Source: HGM11367 sp964600435 (GTDB taxonomy: Bacteria; Bacillota; Clostridia; Christensenellales; UBA1242). Taken from it: DNA of 64,000 bases. The stretch is taken from the NCBI GenBank assembly GCA_964600435.1, contig CAZRJB010000004.1:38118-102117 (forward strand). The letters run 5' to 3'. The position numbers and the translations under genes were made by a program. The notes under the pieces were generated by a model. It was not told the origin of the DNA, searched no databases, and saw nothing but the letters and a program-made list of their open reading frames with translations. Of the stretch, positions 1 to 8,888 are shown piece by piece; within the stretch, counting starts at the first letter, position 1, and each line of letters opens with the position of its first letter.

Positions 1-314
1 AAAACAACCTCTCCACATATTCCAATCCTTATACCACCGTCAACCATTAAAAACCCTTTTTTTATTTGTTCGTTAACTGAATATATTGAAAAATTGCTTG
101 CTCTAAAAACAATGTCATTAATTAAATCTGCATCCGCAAAAATAGCCTGAGATATGTTTGAACATATCCCATTATTGCTTAAATAATATATTTTAGTGTT
201 ACAAATAACACAAATTGGCTTATCTTTTCTAAATCGAATCTCATTAACTTCAGATTCTGACATTTTTGCAAAAAGCGCATTATATATGCTGTTGGTTACA
301 ATATCTTTTAACAT
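1..314 (-). CDS. spoIIIAA: Stage III sporulation protein AA, N-terminal part (cut by window edge)
   Basis: The frame is open from an ATG at 314 to the window edge, giving about 104 residues. It reads like the SpoIIIAA N-terminus: an early NEIRFRKDKPI segment, then SIYSVNEQIKKGFLMV and a GGIRIGICGEVV motif. SpoIIIAA is the cytosolic ATPase of the channel joining mother cell and forespore; its nucleotide-binding part lies outside the window. The gene follows efp, the same order as in Bacillus subtilis, which supports the call. An AGGGA stretch precedes the start by 5 nt. It is the first of two sporulation markers here. The family call is inferred by eye from motifs. Confidence 0.75.
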   Translation of the reverse strand, partial: MLKDIVTNSIYNALFAKMSESEVNEIRFRKDKPICVICNTKIYYLSNNGICSNISQAIFADADLINDIVFRASNFSIYSVNEQIKKGFLMVDGGIRIGICGEVV

Positions 315-389
315 GATTTTCCCTTTTTTAATATTTATACTGCTACTTTTAGACAAAATACTTATTCAACAAAAATACAAAAAAAATGA

Positions 390-443
390 CACAAGCAATA
401 TCTGCTTGTGCACCATAAAAAAAGAGTTTGAACTCTTTTTTTT
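390..443 (-). terminator. Two stacked hairpins between efp and spoIIIAA
   Basis: A near-perfect hairpin (417-428 with 431-443, stem AAAAAAGAGTT) is followed on the minus strand by a second 8-bp stem, CACAAGCA/TGCTTGTG (390-397 and 403-410). A run of eight T follows it after TCA. This looks like efp termination or attenuation before spoIIIAA. Confidence 0.7.
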
Positions 444-499
444 GCATTATTAAATCTAAACAAAACCAATTTGAAGTTTTGTAACTATAAGCCTTGATT

Positions 500-1060
500 T
501 TATTTAATTCTTTCCATATATGAACCGTCTCGTGTGTCGATTCTTATTATTTCACCTTGGTTAACAAACAAAGGAACTCTGATTTCGTACCCTGTTTCAA
601 GTTTTGCAGGTTTATAACCTGCTTTTGATGTGTCACCTTGAATTCCTGGTTCTGTTTCAGTAACTTGAAGTTCTACAAATGTTGGAGGCAAAACACTGAA
701 CGCATTGCCTTTATAGAATTGAATTGTTGCATTCATGTTTTCTTTCATGAAATTCATAGCACCTTCAACTTGAGACTTGTTTAAAGGAATTTGGTCGTAT
801 GTTTCTAAATCCATAAAATAATACAAGTCACCTTCGTTATATAAATATTGCATTTCTTTTCTTTCTATAACTGCAACTTGGAATTTGTCTGTTGGGTTGA
901 AAGTTCTTTCCAAAACTTGTCCTGTTACAACGTTTTTTATTGTTGTTCTAACAAATGGAGAACCCTTTCCTGGTTTAACATGCAAAAACTCTACAACCAC
1001 AAAAACGTTTCCTTCATATTCAAAAGTTACACCTTTTCTAAAATCACCTGCTGTTATCAT
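500..1060 (-). CDS. efp: Elongation factor P
   Basis: At 186 aa this is the standard EF-P length, with the usual three beta-barrel domains. EF-P binds between the P and E sites of the ribosome and relieves stalling at proline runs. The loop HVKPGKGSPF places a lysine at residue 32, the position modified in many bacteria. The C-terminal domain ends with IRIDTRDGSYMERIK, a typical EF-P signature. ATG at 1060 follows an AAGGAG site. It has its own promoter (1169-1197) and sits directly upstream of spoIIIAA. No EF-P modification enzyme is present in the window. Confidence 0.97.
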   Translation of the reverse strand: MITAGDFRKGVTFEYEGNVFVVVEFLHVKPGKGSPFVRTTIKNVVTGQVLERTFNPTDKFQVAVIERKEMQYLYNEGDLYYFMDLETYDQIPLNKSQVEGAMNFMKENMNATIQFYKGNAFSVLPPTFVELQVTETEPGIQGDTSKAGYKPAKLETGYEIRVPLFVNQGEIIRIDTRDGSYMERIK

Positions 1061-1094
1061 TAAATACTACTCCTTATTTTTTTCTAAATTAATT

Positions 1095-1117
1095 AAATGG
1101 TCAAACATTAACCATTT
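1095..1117 (-). other. Leader hairpin upstream of efp
   Basis: A 7-bp stem, AAATGGT (1095-1101) with ACCATTT (1111-1117) and a 9-nt loop, lies in the roughly 100-nt efp leader between promoter and SD. No T run follows, so it is not an obvious terminator. Its function is unknown. Confidence 0.4.
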
Positions 1118-1168
1118 TTCAAAACACATTTTGTTTGCATTAACAAACCAAATTTAAATGTTCAGTTT

Positions 1169-1197
1169 ATAATATCACATAAATTAAAATATGTCTA
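1169..1197 (-). promoter_or_regulatory. Predicted sigma-A promoter for efp
   Basis: On the minus strand, -35 TAGACA (1192-1197), a 17-nt spacer, then TGA and -10 TATTAT (1169-1174) form an extended -10 promoter. It lies between the metallo-hydrolase stop and efp. Confidence 0.65.
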
Positions 1198-1204
1198 CTA
1201 TTTT

Positions 1205-1777
1205 TTAGTAATCATGCCCAGAAAACAGAACAAAACCATCTTTTGTATAACGCCTTAACGTTTTTATGCTAGAAAGAATGTCTCTAAAATTTCCACCATA
1301 CAAATCCGTTCTGCCATAACCATGCTCAAAAAGAGTATCTCCAGCAAATAGATTGTTTTCAACAATGTAAGAGACTCCACCTTTTGTGTGTCCAGGTGTT
1401 GCAACAACTTTAACACACAAAGAACCAAAAACAAATTCAGAAACTTTGATTGCATCAAAAACAACATCTGGAACAAAGTTTTCAAACTCCACACCAAAAT
1501 CTTTTGAGCTATTATAAATATTGTTTTCACACATTTCAGAGTCTAAAGTTGAAACATAAATTTTATAGCCTAAGTTTTGCAATTTTTTGCAAGATAAAGC
1601 ATGGTCAAAATGCCCATGAGTTAACAAAACAGCATGAACTTTTAAGTTTTTTAAAGCATTCTCTATAGATATATAATTTGAACCAGGGTCAATAACAACT
1701 GCATCCAACATATCATTAAAAACAACATATGTGTTTTCGTCACAAACATCGTTGCGGATTTTGTTAACTGAAATCAT
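1205..1777 (-). CDS. Metallo-beta-lactamase-fold hydrolase (glyoxalase II-like)
   Basis: This 190-aa protein carries the full metal-ligand set of the glyoxalase-II-like family: THGHFDH (H54, H56, D58, H59), H130 in ATPGHT, D147 in AGDTLF and H188. It probably hydrolyses a thioester or related ester in the cytosol; the substrate cannot be told. The protein stops two residues after the last ligand (SGHDY), whereas relatives continue through GHG and a C-terminal tail of some 20 residues. Its start overlaps the end of the upstream endonuclease-like gene by 14 nt, so the two are probably translationally coupled. ATG at 1777 follows AAAGGAG. Confidence 0.85.
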   Translation of the reverse strand: MISVNKIRNDVCDENTYVVFNDMLDAVVIDPGSNYISIENALKNLKVHAVLLTHGHFDHALSCKKLQNLGYKIYVSTLDSEMCENNIYNSSKDFGVEFENFVPDVVFDAIKVSEFVFGSLCVKVVATPGHTKGGVSYIVENNLFAGDTLFEHGYGRTDLYGGNFRDILSSIKTLRRYTKDGFVLFSGHDY

Positions 1778-2618
1778 AAAGCTCCTTTAGTTTGATTGCA
1801 TCTTCCATCATTTTCTCTTTAGATTCGCTAATAATGGTGGGAGTTAAAGAATATTCCTTAATAACTTTAACCAAAGGCTCAAACTCTGGGCCATAAATTG
1901 AATCATCTAAATTTAAGTGCTTTATTTCTCCCTTGGTAGAAAATTCTATTTTGCTAAAATGAATATGGCAATTCTTAGTTTTATTCTCACCTAATTTTTC
2001 AAAAGAATAGTCAAAAATTCTTTTGTAGTCGTCAGCAGTTTTTAAACCACCCTGCATAACACAATTAATATGTCCAAAATCAAATGTTGGAACAAGAATT
2101 TTATCTTTTGTGCAAAAATTAATAATTTCCTTATATGTTCCAATTTGCATAAACTTACCCATTGTTTCTGGACAAACATTAGCATAATTTAAATTATTAT
2201 CATAAATAATTTGCAAACACTCGTCCAGTCTTTTATATGTTAGCACCAACGCTTGGTTTCTATCAAGTTTGCCACAAGAAGCAAGATGAACAACCAAATC
2301 TCTGCCACCCATTAAATGCAAATATTTTAAACTGTTTTTTATATATTCAAAAGATTTTTGTGCCATGCTTTGGTCAGGATTTGCCAAATTTATGTAATAT
2401 GGTGCATGAACACTAACCAAAACACCATACTTTTGAGCATTTTCACCTAAAACTTTTGCGGTTTCTTCCGACATTGTAAACCCTCGGCCAAAAGAGTATT
2501 CATAAGCCAAAAGTCCATTTTCTGAACAAAACTTTGGCGCATCAATGCTTTTTGAATAACCATGGTCGTAAAATATTTTACTGTTGCCTGACGGACCAAA
2601 TCTGATTATGTTTTCCAT
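1764..2618 (-). CDS. TIM-barrel AP endonuclease (endonuclease IV-like)
   Basis: This 284-aa protein has the xylose-isomerase-like/endonuclease IV barrel. Visible metal-site segments are VHAPYYINLANP, VVHLASCG, CPETMGK, FDFGHINCVMQ, HIHFSKIE and a late SES glutamate. Endonuclease IV cleaves DNA 5' to abasic sites using three zinc ions. The order and spacing match that family better than sugar isomerases, though substrate is inferred from motifs. It is transcribed after truB and overlaps the metallo-hydrolase by 14 nt. Confidence 0.8.
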   Translation of the reverse strand: MENIIRFGPSGNSKIFYDHGYSKSIDAPKFCSENGLLAYEYSFGRGFTMSEETAKVLGENAQKYGVLVSVHAPYYINLANPDQSMAQKSFEYIKNSLKYLHLMGGRDLVVHLASCGKLDRNQALVLTYKRLDECLQIIYDNNLNYANVCPETMGKFMQIGTYKEIINFCTKDKILVPTFDFGHINCVMQGGLKTADDYKRIFDYSFEKLGENKTKNCHIHFSKIEFSTKGEIKHLNLDDSIYGPEFEPLVKVIKEYSLTPTIISESKEKMMEDAIKLKELYDFS

Positions 2619-2634
2619 GTTTATAATTTCCTTT

Positions 2635-3306
2635 TTATACTTCTAAAAAACTAAAGTTGCCATTTTCAACATCTTCTAAAGTACAAGAATCTAAAATGTT
2701 AAAATTGCAACATTTTGTACGTATAATACTAACCATTGTACCATATGTTGACATACTGTGTGCCAAATCTCTACACAAGCTTCTTATATATGTACCACTT
2801 GAACATGTGATTTCAAACTGAAAATTATTGTTTTCAAAACACCTAACAAGTTTTAAATTATAAACTTCAATTTCTTTTGGCAACAATTTTAAATCTCCAC
2901 CTTGCCTTGCAACATCACATGCTTTTTTGCCATCAACCTTTTTTGCGGAATAAAGTGGTGGCATTTGATTTTGTTTTCCTATAAACTTATTAATGTGTTG
3001 ATTTATTAGTTCAGGAGTTACAACAACATCATTGCTGTTCACAACAACACCTTCACTATCCAAAGTGTCGGTTTCGTAGCCAAAATGAAAAACAGCCACA
3101 TAGGTTTTATTCTTATTAAGATATTCTTCGAAAAGTTTTGTTCCTTTATTCACACCAACAAGCAAAACACCTGTTCCATATGGGTCCAATGTTCCCATGT
3201 GCCCTGCTTTTTTTATGCCTAGTGCTCTAGCAACTTTTTTTACTGCCAAAAAAGACGACATACCTGTTGGTTTGTTTAAATTAATTATTGCATTTTTATC
3301 AAACAT
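2635..3306 (-). CDS. truB: tRNA pseudouridine(55) synthase
   Basis: TruB makes pseudouridine 55 in the T-loop of tRNAs. The N-terminal NKPTGMSSF motif and catalytic GHMGTLDPYGTGVLLV (Asp41) are clear, followed by CSSGTYIRSLCRDL, the third conserved pseudouridine-synthase block. At 223 aa it is short for the family, because the usual C-terminal PUA-like region is largely missing. It closes the rimP-infB operon, one nucleotide after nrnA, which is the common Firmicutes order. Confidence 0.95.
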   Translation of the reverse strand: MFDKNAIINLNKPTGMSSFLAVKKVARALGIKKAGHMGTLDPYGTGVLLVGVNKGTKLFEEYLNKNKTYVAVFHFGYETDTLDSEGVVVNSNDVVVTPELINQHINKFIGKQNQMPPLYSAKKVDGKKACDVARQGGDLKLLPKEIEVYNLKLVRCFENNNFQFEITCSSGTYIRSLCRDLAHSMSTYGTMVSIIRTKCCNFNILDSCTLEDVENGNFSFLEV

Positions 3307-3307
3307 A

Positions 3308-4255
3308 TTATTCCTTTATTTGTTTTAAACATTCTTCAAAAATTATTTTAGCATGCTTTACAGGTGCGCCAATAAACATTCCACCAGATGCCTGCTTGTG
3401 CCCTCCACCGTCAACTATTTTTGCCACTGAAGAAACATCATAACCTTCTTTGCATCGCAACGACACAGTGTAAACATTTTTTTCTTTTTGTTTTATAACA
3501 AAAGCAAACAAATTATTGTCAATGTTTAATAACTCATTAACAAAACTAGGGCAATCGTCAACCCCTGCTTCCTTAAACATTTTTTTTGTAAAAATCATAT
3601 AGGCAATTCTATTTTTAATTACCATATTTTGATAACCAACTTGTTTTAGTTTTATTTGTTGACTTGTTTGATGTTTTTGAATAAGAAAATTAACCTTACA
3701 ATTGTCAGCGCCCAAAACTAGGCATTCTCTAGCAACAAAAAATGAATTCTCTGTTGTGTTATCATTTAAAAAACAGTTTGTGTCTCCGACAACCCCAGCA
3801 TATATCAAAGTTGCTATTTCTGGCGATATTGTTACACCTATATTTTTTGCAAGACTAAATATAATTTCGCTACAACTTGACATTTTGTCATCTACATATG
3901 TTTCTGAGCCAATTAAATCTCTTGATGAATGATGATCTATAACAATAGTGTTTGAAAATTGTAAAACTTGCTCTGAATATTTTCCAAGGAGTTTTCCTTT
4001 TCCAACATCTACCACAACAACTGTGTCAAAATCTGCAGAATTAAAATCGCCATTAATCTCTTCAGAAAAAGCATACAACTCGTTTAAATCGTCATCTAAT
4101 TTTTTGCAATCGACAAACATTTTTGTTTTTTTGTTCAATTGTCTCAAAATGCAAGAAAGAGCAGCCATACTGCTCAAACAATCCGGATCTGGTGACATAT
4201 GCGCAAATATTGCTACTCTTTTGCTATTTTTTAATTTTTTAATTATCTTCTTCAT
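3308..4255 (-). CDS. nrnA: DHH/DHHA1 phosphoesterase, nanoRNase/pAp phosphatase
   Basis: NrnA degrades very short RNA oligonucleotides and dephosphorylates pAp. The 315-aa protein has HMSPDPDCLSS (metal ligands H19, D23, D25; the family usually has PDGD), a VVVDVG block, the name-giving IDHH motif, and the DHHA1 glycine motif GGGHKQASGG near the C-terminus. It stands between rbfA and truB, the conserved location. A deviation is proline in place of the usual glycine in the first motif. Confidence 0.92.
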   Translation of the reverse strand: MKKIIKKLKNSKRVAIFAHMSPDPDCLSSMAALSCILRQLNKKTKMFVDCKKLDDDLNELYAFSEEINGDFNSADFDTVVVVDVGKGKLLGKYSEQVLQFSNTIVIDHHSSRDLIGSETYVDDKMSSCSEIIFSLAKNIGVTISPEIATLIYAGVVGDTNCFLNDNTTENSFFVARECLVLGADNCKVNFLIQKHQTSQQIKLKQVGYQNMVIKNRIAYMIFTKKMFKEAGVDDCPSFVNELLNIDNNLFAFVIKQKEKNVYTVSLRCKEGYDVSSVAKIVDGGGHKQASGGMFIGAPVKHAKIIFEECLKQIKE

Positions 4256-4274
4256 TTTAAATTCCTAAACTAAT

Positions 4275-4625
4275 TTAATCTTTTGGAATATTTAATTTTT
4301 TTAAAATTGAATCTATTCTTTCGCTGTTTTCTTCGCCCAAATCAATAATAAATTCAAGTTCGGGAGCATATGGAAGTTTTACCATTTTTAAAAGTTCTTT
4401 TTTTATATGACCTTCAATTTTTTGCAACAGTTTTTGGATTTCTGTCTTGTTACCATTTAAACAACTAAAATACACCTTGCAATATCTAAAATCAACAGAA
4501 GTATTTACACTAGAGATGGTTATAAAACACCCCTGAAGCCTTGGGTCATTAACTTTTTCACGCAAAATAACAACCAAAGCCTTAGCAATTTCCATATTTG
4601 TTCGCTCTTGACGAATATTTCCCAT
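4275..4625 (-). CDS. rbfA: 30S ribosome-binding factor A
   Basis: RbfA assists late maturation of the 30S subunit and 16S rRNA 5'-end processing. The 116-aa KH-like protein shows the family N-terminus (MGNIRQERTNMEIAKAL), the NDPRLQGCFITISSV block and the PELEFIIDLGEENSERID C-terminal motif. It starts 2 nt after the infB stop, with SD AAGGGG overlapping the end of infB. Confidence 0.96.
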   Translation of the reverse strand: MGNIRQERTNMEIAKALVVILREKVNDPRLQGCFITISSVNTSVDFRYCKVYFSCLNGNKTEIQKLLQKIEGHIKKELLKMVKLPYAPELEFIIDLGEENSERIDSILKKLNIPKD

Positions 4626-4626
4626 G

Positions 4627-7143
4627 TTAACCCCTTTTTATTTCTACCTTTTCATATATTTCAAAAATATCACCAACTTGAACACCAGTGCTATCTTTAA
4701 GTTTTATTCCACACTCGTAACCATAGTTAACTTCTGATTTATCATCTTTTTGAATTTTTAATGCTTCAACTTGAGTTTCTAAAATTTTTTCATCTCCGCG
4801 AAACACATTTACATATGAATTTCTTGTAACTTTTCCATCTTTAACATAAGAACCACAGACAATTCCAGCAGAAGACAATTTAAACATTAACCTAACTTCT
4901 GAATGTCCAATAACTTTGTTTTCATATTTAACAGAAAGCATACCATTTAATGATTTTGTTATTTCATCAACACATTCATATATAACCTTATATGATTTAA
5001 TTTGAACTCTTTGATTTTCTGCAAATTGCTCAATTTTTCCTGGCAGTTTTAAGTTAAAATTAATAATAACAGCATCACTTGCACCAGCCAAAATTATGTC
5101 AGACTCTGTAACATGACCTGCTCCGCTATGAATGCATACAACTTTTGCTTCTTCATTTTTTATTGATGTTAATGTTTGTTTTAAAGCCTCAACCGAACCT
5201 TGAACATCTGCCTTTATGATAATGTTAAGCGTTTTCAATTTGCCCTCATTAACCCTATCCATAAAGTCATCTAAAGAAACACCAGATGTTGAGTTTGCTC
5301 TTTCTTCTTTTATTTTGTTAATACGTTCTTGAATAACTTGCTTTGACATTTTTTCGTCAATTGCATAAACTTGGTCACCAGCGTTTGGAACTGCATCTAA
5401 ACCTAACACGGCAACTGGAGTGCTTGGAGGAACAGATTTAAGTTGTTTTCCATTTTCATCAAACATTGCTCTAACTTTTCCATATGTTATTCCGCTCATA
5501 ACACTATCACCAATTTTTAATGTGCCATTTTGAACCAAAACAGTTGCAATTGGACCTCTGTTTTTGTCAAGTTCTGCCTCAATAACAACACCAACTGCCA
5601 TTTGGTTAGGATCAGCTTTTAATTCTTGCATTTCAGACACCAAAAGAACAGTTTCTAGAAGTTTATCTATTCCAATGCCTTGCTTAGCAGAAATTGGAAC
5701 CAAAATTGTGTCACCGCCCCATTCTTCAGGAAGCACGCCATTTTCTGCCAATTGTTGTTTTACCCTATCTGGATTTGCTTCTGGCTTGTCCATTTTGTTG
5801 ATTGCAACAATCATTGGGCAATTTGCTGCTTTTATGTGATTTATTGCTTCAATGGTTTGTGGCATAATTCCATCATCTGCCGCAACAACCAAAATTGCTA
5901 TGTCGGTAACCTTTGCACCCCTAGCACGCATTGCAGTAAATGCAGCATGACCTGGAGTGTCTATAAATGTAATTTTTTGGTCATTCCATGTGACTTGATA
6001 AGCACCAATTTTTTGAGTTATTCCGCCAGCCTCACCGCTAACAACATTTGTTTTTCTAACAGCATCCAAAAGTGAAGTTTTTCCGTGGTCAACGTGCCCC
6101 ATTACAGTTACAACCGGTGGCCTTGAAATTGCATTTTTACCAATTTCTCTTGTTTGTTCTTCAAGTTTTTCTTCGTATGTTTTTTCAATTTTTTGCTCAA
6201 GTTTTACACCCAACTCTTCCGAAACAAGTTCTGCTGTTGTAAAATCAATAGAACTGTTTATTGTTGCCATAATACCCAGCAACATTAATTTTTTAATTAT
6301 TTCAGTAACGGGTTTACCAGTTTTTTCAGATAATGTTTTAACTGTTACAGTTTCAGATGTAATTATTGCATTTTCTATTGCAGGAGCAACAAATGAAGCA
6401 TTCTCTTTCTTTTTTGTTTTAACTAATTTTCTTGAGCCCATTCTAACGCCATCAATATCTTCATTGTAATCATTAGAAATGTATCCTCGTTTCATTAGCG
6501 ACTTTTTGCTCATTTGTTTCTTTTCTTCATACTGATTTTTTGTTGGTGTTTTTTTACCAGCAAATGTTTTTTCAGGACCTGCCAAAACTTTTGAACTTTC
6601 TAGTGGTTGAGCAAAACTTTTAAACGCATTTGCTTTGCTAGATGCAAACCCATTTGAAGGCCTTTGCCCTGCTGGTTTTTGCCCATTTTTGTTAAACCTT
6701 TCACCAAAGCGCTGTTGACTGCTGTTGCTTCCAAACTGCCTTTGCCCATTAAATTGTTTGTTGCCAAAAGGACGCTGTTCTTTGTTGTTTTGACGATTAT
6801 TATCAAACTGACGCCCACCAAATTGACGCCTCCCGTCTGGCTGTTTATGGTCTTTGTTATAAACAACATTTTTATTCTCTATGCTTTGATTTTCAAATTT
6901 TTCTAAGTTGGATTTTTCTTCTAAAACATTCTTTTTGCTAGTTTCAACATCAACTTTTTCTTGCTGACTTGACTCTTTTTCAAGTTTTTTTGCAGATTTA
7001 AACTGGGATGTGTTTTTTAATAACATCTCCAATTGATTTTTTGTTGAACGCAAATCACGCAAGAGTTCTTGCAAAACTCCTTCTTTTTGAATTCTATGAA
7101 TATTTTTTAGATTACTTAATCCATTTGTTTTTTCGTTAGACAC
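4627..7143 (-). CDS. infB: Translation initiation factor IF-2
   Basis: IF-2 is the GTPase that brings initiator tRNA to the ribosome. The C-terminal half has G1 GHVDHGKTSLLD, G2 GITQKIGAYQV, G3 DTPGHAAF and G4 NKMDKP, then domains II-IV. The start is GTG at 7143, 7 nt behind AAGGAG; a longer frame from TTG at 7167 lacks this. The 838-aa product has a roughly 340-residue N-terminal region holding a lysine/glutamate-rich helix, a low-complexity R/Q/F/G/N segment (about residues 100-170, repeats such as RQFG) and one IF2-N domain (TVKTLSEKTGKPVTEIIKKL). It lies between the L7Ae-like gene and rbfA. Confidence 0.97.
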   Translation of the reverse strand: MSNEKTNGLSNLKNIHRIQKEGVLQELLRDLRSTKNQLEMLLKNTSQFKSAKKLEKESSQQEKVDVETSKKNVLEEKSNLEKFENQSIENKNVVYNKDHKQPDGRRQFGGRQFDNNRQNNKEQRPFGNKQFNGQRQFGSNSSQQRFGERFNKNGQKPAGQRPSNGFASSKANAFKSFAQPLESSKVLAGPEKTFAGKKTPTKNQYEEKKQMSKKSLMKRGYISNDYNEDIDGVRMGSRKLVKTKKKENASFVAPAIENAIITSETVTVKTLSEKTGKPVTEIIKKLMLLGIMATINSSIDFTTAELVSEELGVKLEQKIEKTYEEKLEEQTREIGKNAISRPPVVTVMGHVDHGKTSLLDAVRKTNVVSGEAGGITQKIGAYQVTWNDQKITFIDTPGHAAFTAMRARGAKVTDIAILVVAADDGIMPQTIEAINHIKAANCPMIVAINKMDKPEANPDRVKQQLAENGVLPEEWGGDTILVPISAKQGIGIDKLLETVLLVSEMQELKADPNQMAVGVVIEAELDKNRGPIATVLVQNGTLKIGDSVMSGITYGKVRAMFDENGKQLKSVPPSTPVAVLGLDAVPNAGDQVYAIDEKMSKQVIQERINKIKEERANSTSGVSLDDFMDRVNEGKLKTLNIIIKADVQGSVEALKQTLTSIKNEEAKVVCIHSGAGHVTESDIILAGASDAVIINFNLKLPGKIEQFAENQRVQIKSYKVIYECVDEITKSLNGMLSVKYENKVIGHSEVRLMFKLSSAGIVCGSYVKDGKVTRNSYVNVFRGDEKILETQVEALKIQKDDKSEVNYGYECGIKLKDSTGVQVGDIFEIYEKVEIKRG

Positions 7144-7184
7144 TAATTTACTCCTTAATATGTTCAATTATGCAATAACATCTT

Positions 7185-7481
7185 TTAGTTTAATAAATTT
7201 ATAATTTGTTCTGCCAAACCTTTATTTTTTATTGCAAGAATTTTGCAATTGTTTAGCCCTGAAATTGAGTTAAAATCTTCAACAGTTAATTTTATGCATG
7301 GAATTTGCCTTTCTTTCAACTTTTCTAAAACTTTGTTTATTGTTTTGCAACTATCTTCTCTATATAAAGCCAAAAACAATTTATGATTATAGTTTTTTAA
7401 CAAGTCCGCACCAATAATTGTATAGTTGCCACGAGTTGCAATTCCAACATATCCTTTAACTTTTGCTATATTATTTATCAA
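7185..7481 (-). CDS. L7Ae/L30e-family RNA-binding protein (YlxQ type)
   Basis: This 98-aa protein has the compact alpha-beta fold expected of the L7Ae/L30e family: GYVGIATRGNYTIIGADL near the N-terminus and the LAIKNKGLAEQI helix near the end. Homologues in this position bind kink-turn RNA, but their cellular target is not settled. The start is TTG at 7481, 4 nt behind GAGGAA, and it overlaps the end of ylxR by 11 nt. The ylxR-L7Ae-infB order is the conserved nusA operon arrangement and supports the call. Confidence 0.85.
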   Translation of the reverse strand: MINNIAKVKGYVGIATRGNYTIIGADLLKNYNHKLFLALYREDSCKTINKVLEKLKERQIPCIKLTVEDFNSISGLNNCKILAIKNKGLAEQIINLLN

Positions 7482-7731
7482 TTAATTCCTCACACAATTT
7501 TTTGTACACCACGGGTGGAAATTCACACTTGAATGCGCGATATAAAACTTTTTGTTTTTTAACTTGTTCTATACAATTTGGGTCTTTGCAAATGTATGCC
7601 CCACGCCCGTTTGCCTTGCCAGTTTTGTCAATTAAAATTTCTCCACTAGAAGTTTTAACCAACCTAATCATATCTTGTTTGTTGTGACTGTTTCTGCATA
7701 TAAAACAGATACGATTAACTTCTTGTTTCAT
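7471..7731 (-). CDS. ylxR: YlxR family RNA-binding protein (DUF448)
   Basis: The 86-aa product shows the YlxR signature: RICFICRNSHNKQDMIRLVK, then GKANGRGAYICKDPNCIEQ. YlxR proteins sit in the nusA-infB operon and are thought to bind RNA or nucleoid-associated targets. ATG at 7731 follows AAGGAG by 7 nt; an in-frame TTG six bases upstream is a less likely start. The 3' end overlaps the L7Ae-like gene. Confidence 0.95.
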   Translation of the reverse strand: MKQEVNRICFICRNSHNKQDMIRLVKTSSGEILIDKTGKANGRGAYICKDPNCIEQVKKQKVLYRAFKCEFPPVVYKKLCEELIDK

Positions 7732-7742
7732 TAACAAACTCC

Positions 7743-8876
7743 TTATTCTGTTATATCTTCTAAATCTGCAAAAGCATCATCTTCTTCATCTTCTAAGTCA
7801 GTAATTTCGTATTCTGGAATATCTGCTTTTTGTTCAGAAACTTTGCTGCTAGGTTTAACATCAATTTTCCAGCCAGTTAACCTTGCTGCAAGCCTAACAT
7901 TTTGCCCTTGTTTACCAATTGCCAAAGAAAGTTTATCGTCTGTAACAATAACTTGAGATGCCTTTAAGCTTTCGTTTATTTCAACAGAAATAACTTCTGC
8001 TGGCGACAATGCTTTTGCTATATATTCTAATGGGTCTTCTGTGTATGGAACTAAATCAATTTTTTCGCCATTAAGTTCGCCCATTATTGTGTTAATTCTA
8101 ACACCTCTGTTTCCAACACATGCGCCAAGTGCATCAATGTGTGGCTTTGTGCTTAAAATTGCAACTTTACATCTGTTGCCTGCATCTCTAGCAATGCTTT
8201 TAATTTCTACATCACCACTTGCAACTTCTGGAATTTCAATTTCAAAAAGTTTTTTAACAAAACCATTGTTTGCTCTTGAAACTTGAATTTGTGGACCTTT
8301 ATAAGAATCTTTTATTTTTTTAACATATACTTTAATTCTTTGTCCAATGCCATAATGTTCTCCAGGGATTTGGTCGTTTTCAAGCATTACACCCTCCATG
8401 TTTGAACCAGCCAATTGAACATAAACAGTTTTGTTTTCTACTCTTTTTACAATTGTTGTAATAAGTTCATCTTCTTTTTCAGAAATTTCGCTTAATGCTT
8501 GTTCACGTTCTAATTCTTTTAGTTTTTGCATTACAACTTGTTTTGCTGTTTGAGCAGCAATACGCCCAAATTCTTTTGTGCTAACTTCTTGTGTTACAAC
8601 ATCTCCAACAGCATAAGATTTTTTGATTTGTTTTGCTTCTTCTAAACTTATTTCTTTATCTGAATCTTCAACTTGTTCAACAACTGTTTTATAACTATAT
8701 ATTTTAATTGTTGCCTTTTCTGGATTAAGTTTTACCAAGGCAGATTTTGCCTCTCCATACACTTTTTTATATGCAGAAGTTAAAGCAGATTCTAAAGATG
8801 CTATAAATTGTTCTGAATTGATGTTTTTTTCACGTTCAAGATCTTCTAATGCTTGAAAAAAGTCTTTATTAATCAT
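7743..8876 (-). CDS. nusA: Transcription termination/antitermination factor NusA
   Basis: NusA binds RNA polymerase and nascent RNA, tuning pausing, termination and antitermination. The 377-aa product has the N-terminal polymerase-binding domain (1-125), an S1 domain (about 135-200), and two KH domains containing ACVGNRGVRINTIMGEL and LAIGKQGQNVRLAARLTGW. A short acidic tail ends it, as in other Gram-positive NusA without the C-terminal acidic repeats. SD GGAG precedes the ATG at 8876. Confidence 0.97.
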   Translation of the reverse strand: MINKDFFQALEDLEREKNINSEQFIASLESALTSAYKKVYGEAKSALVKLNPEKATIKIYSYKTVVEQVEDSDKEISLEEAKQIKKSYAVGDVVTQEVSTKEFGRIAAQTAKQVVMQKLKELEREQALSEISEKEDELITTIVKRVENKTVYVQLAGSNMEGVMLENDQIPGEHYGIGQRIKVYVKKIKDSYKGPQIQVSRANNGFVKKLFEIEIPEVASGDVEIKSIARDAGNRCKVAILSTKPHIDALGACVGNRGVRINTIMGELNGEKIDLVPYTEDPLEYIAKALSPAEVISVEINESLKASQVIVTDDKLSLAIGKQGQNVRLAARLTGWKIDVKPSSKVSEQKADIPEYEITDLEDEEDDAFADLEDITE

Positions 8877-8888
8877 TTTTATTTCTCC

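Noticed and set aside
196..453. 85-codon plus-strand ORF
   Set aside because: It is antisense to spoIIIAA and runs through the efp terminator.
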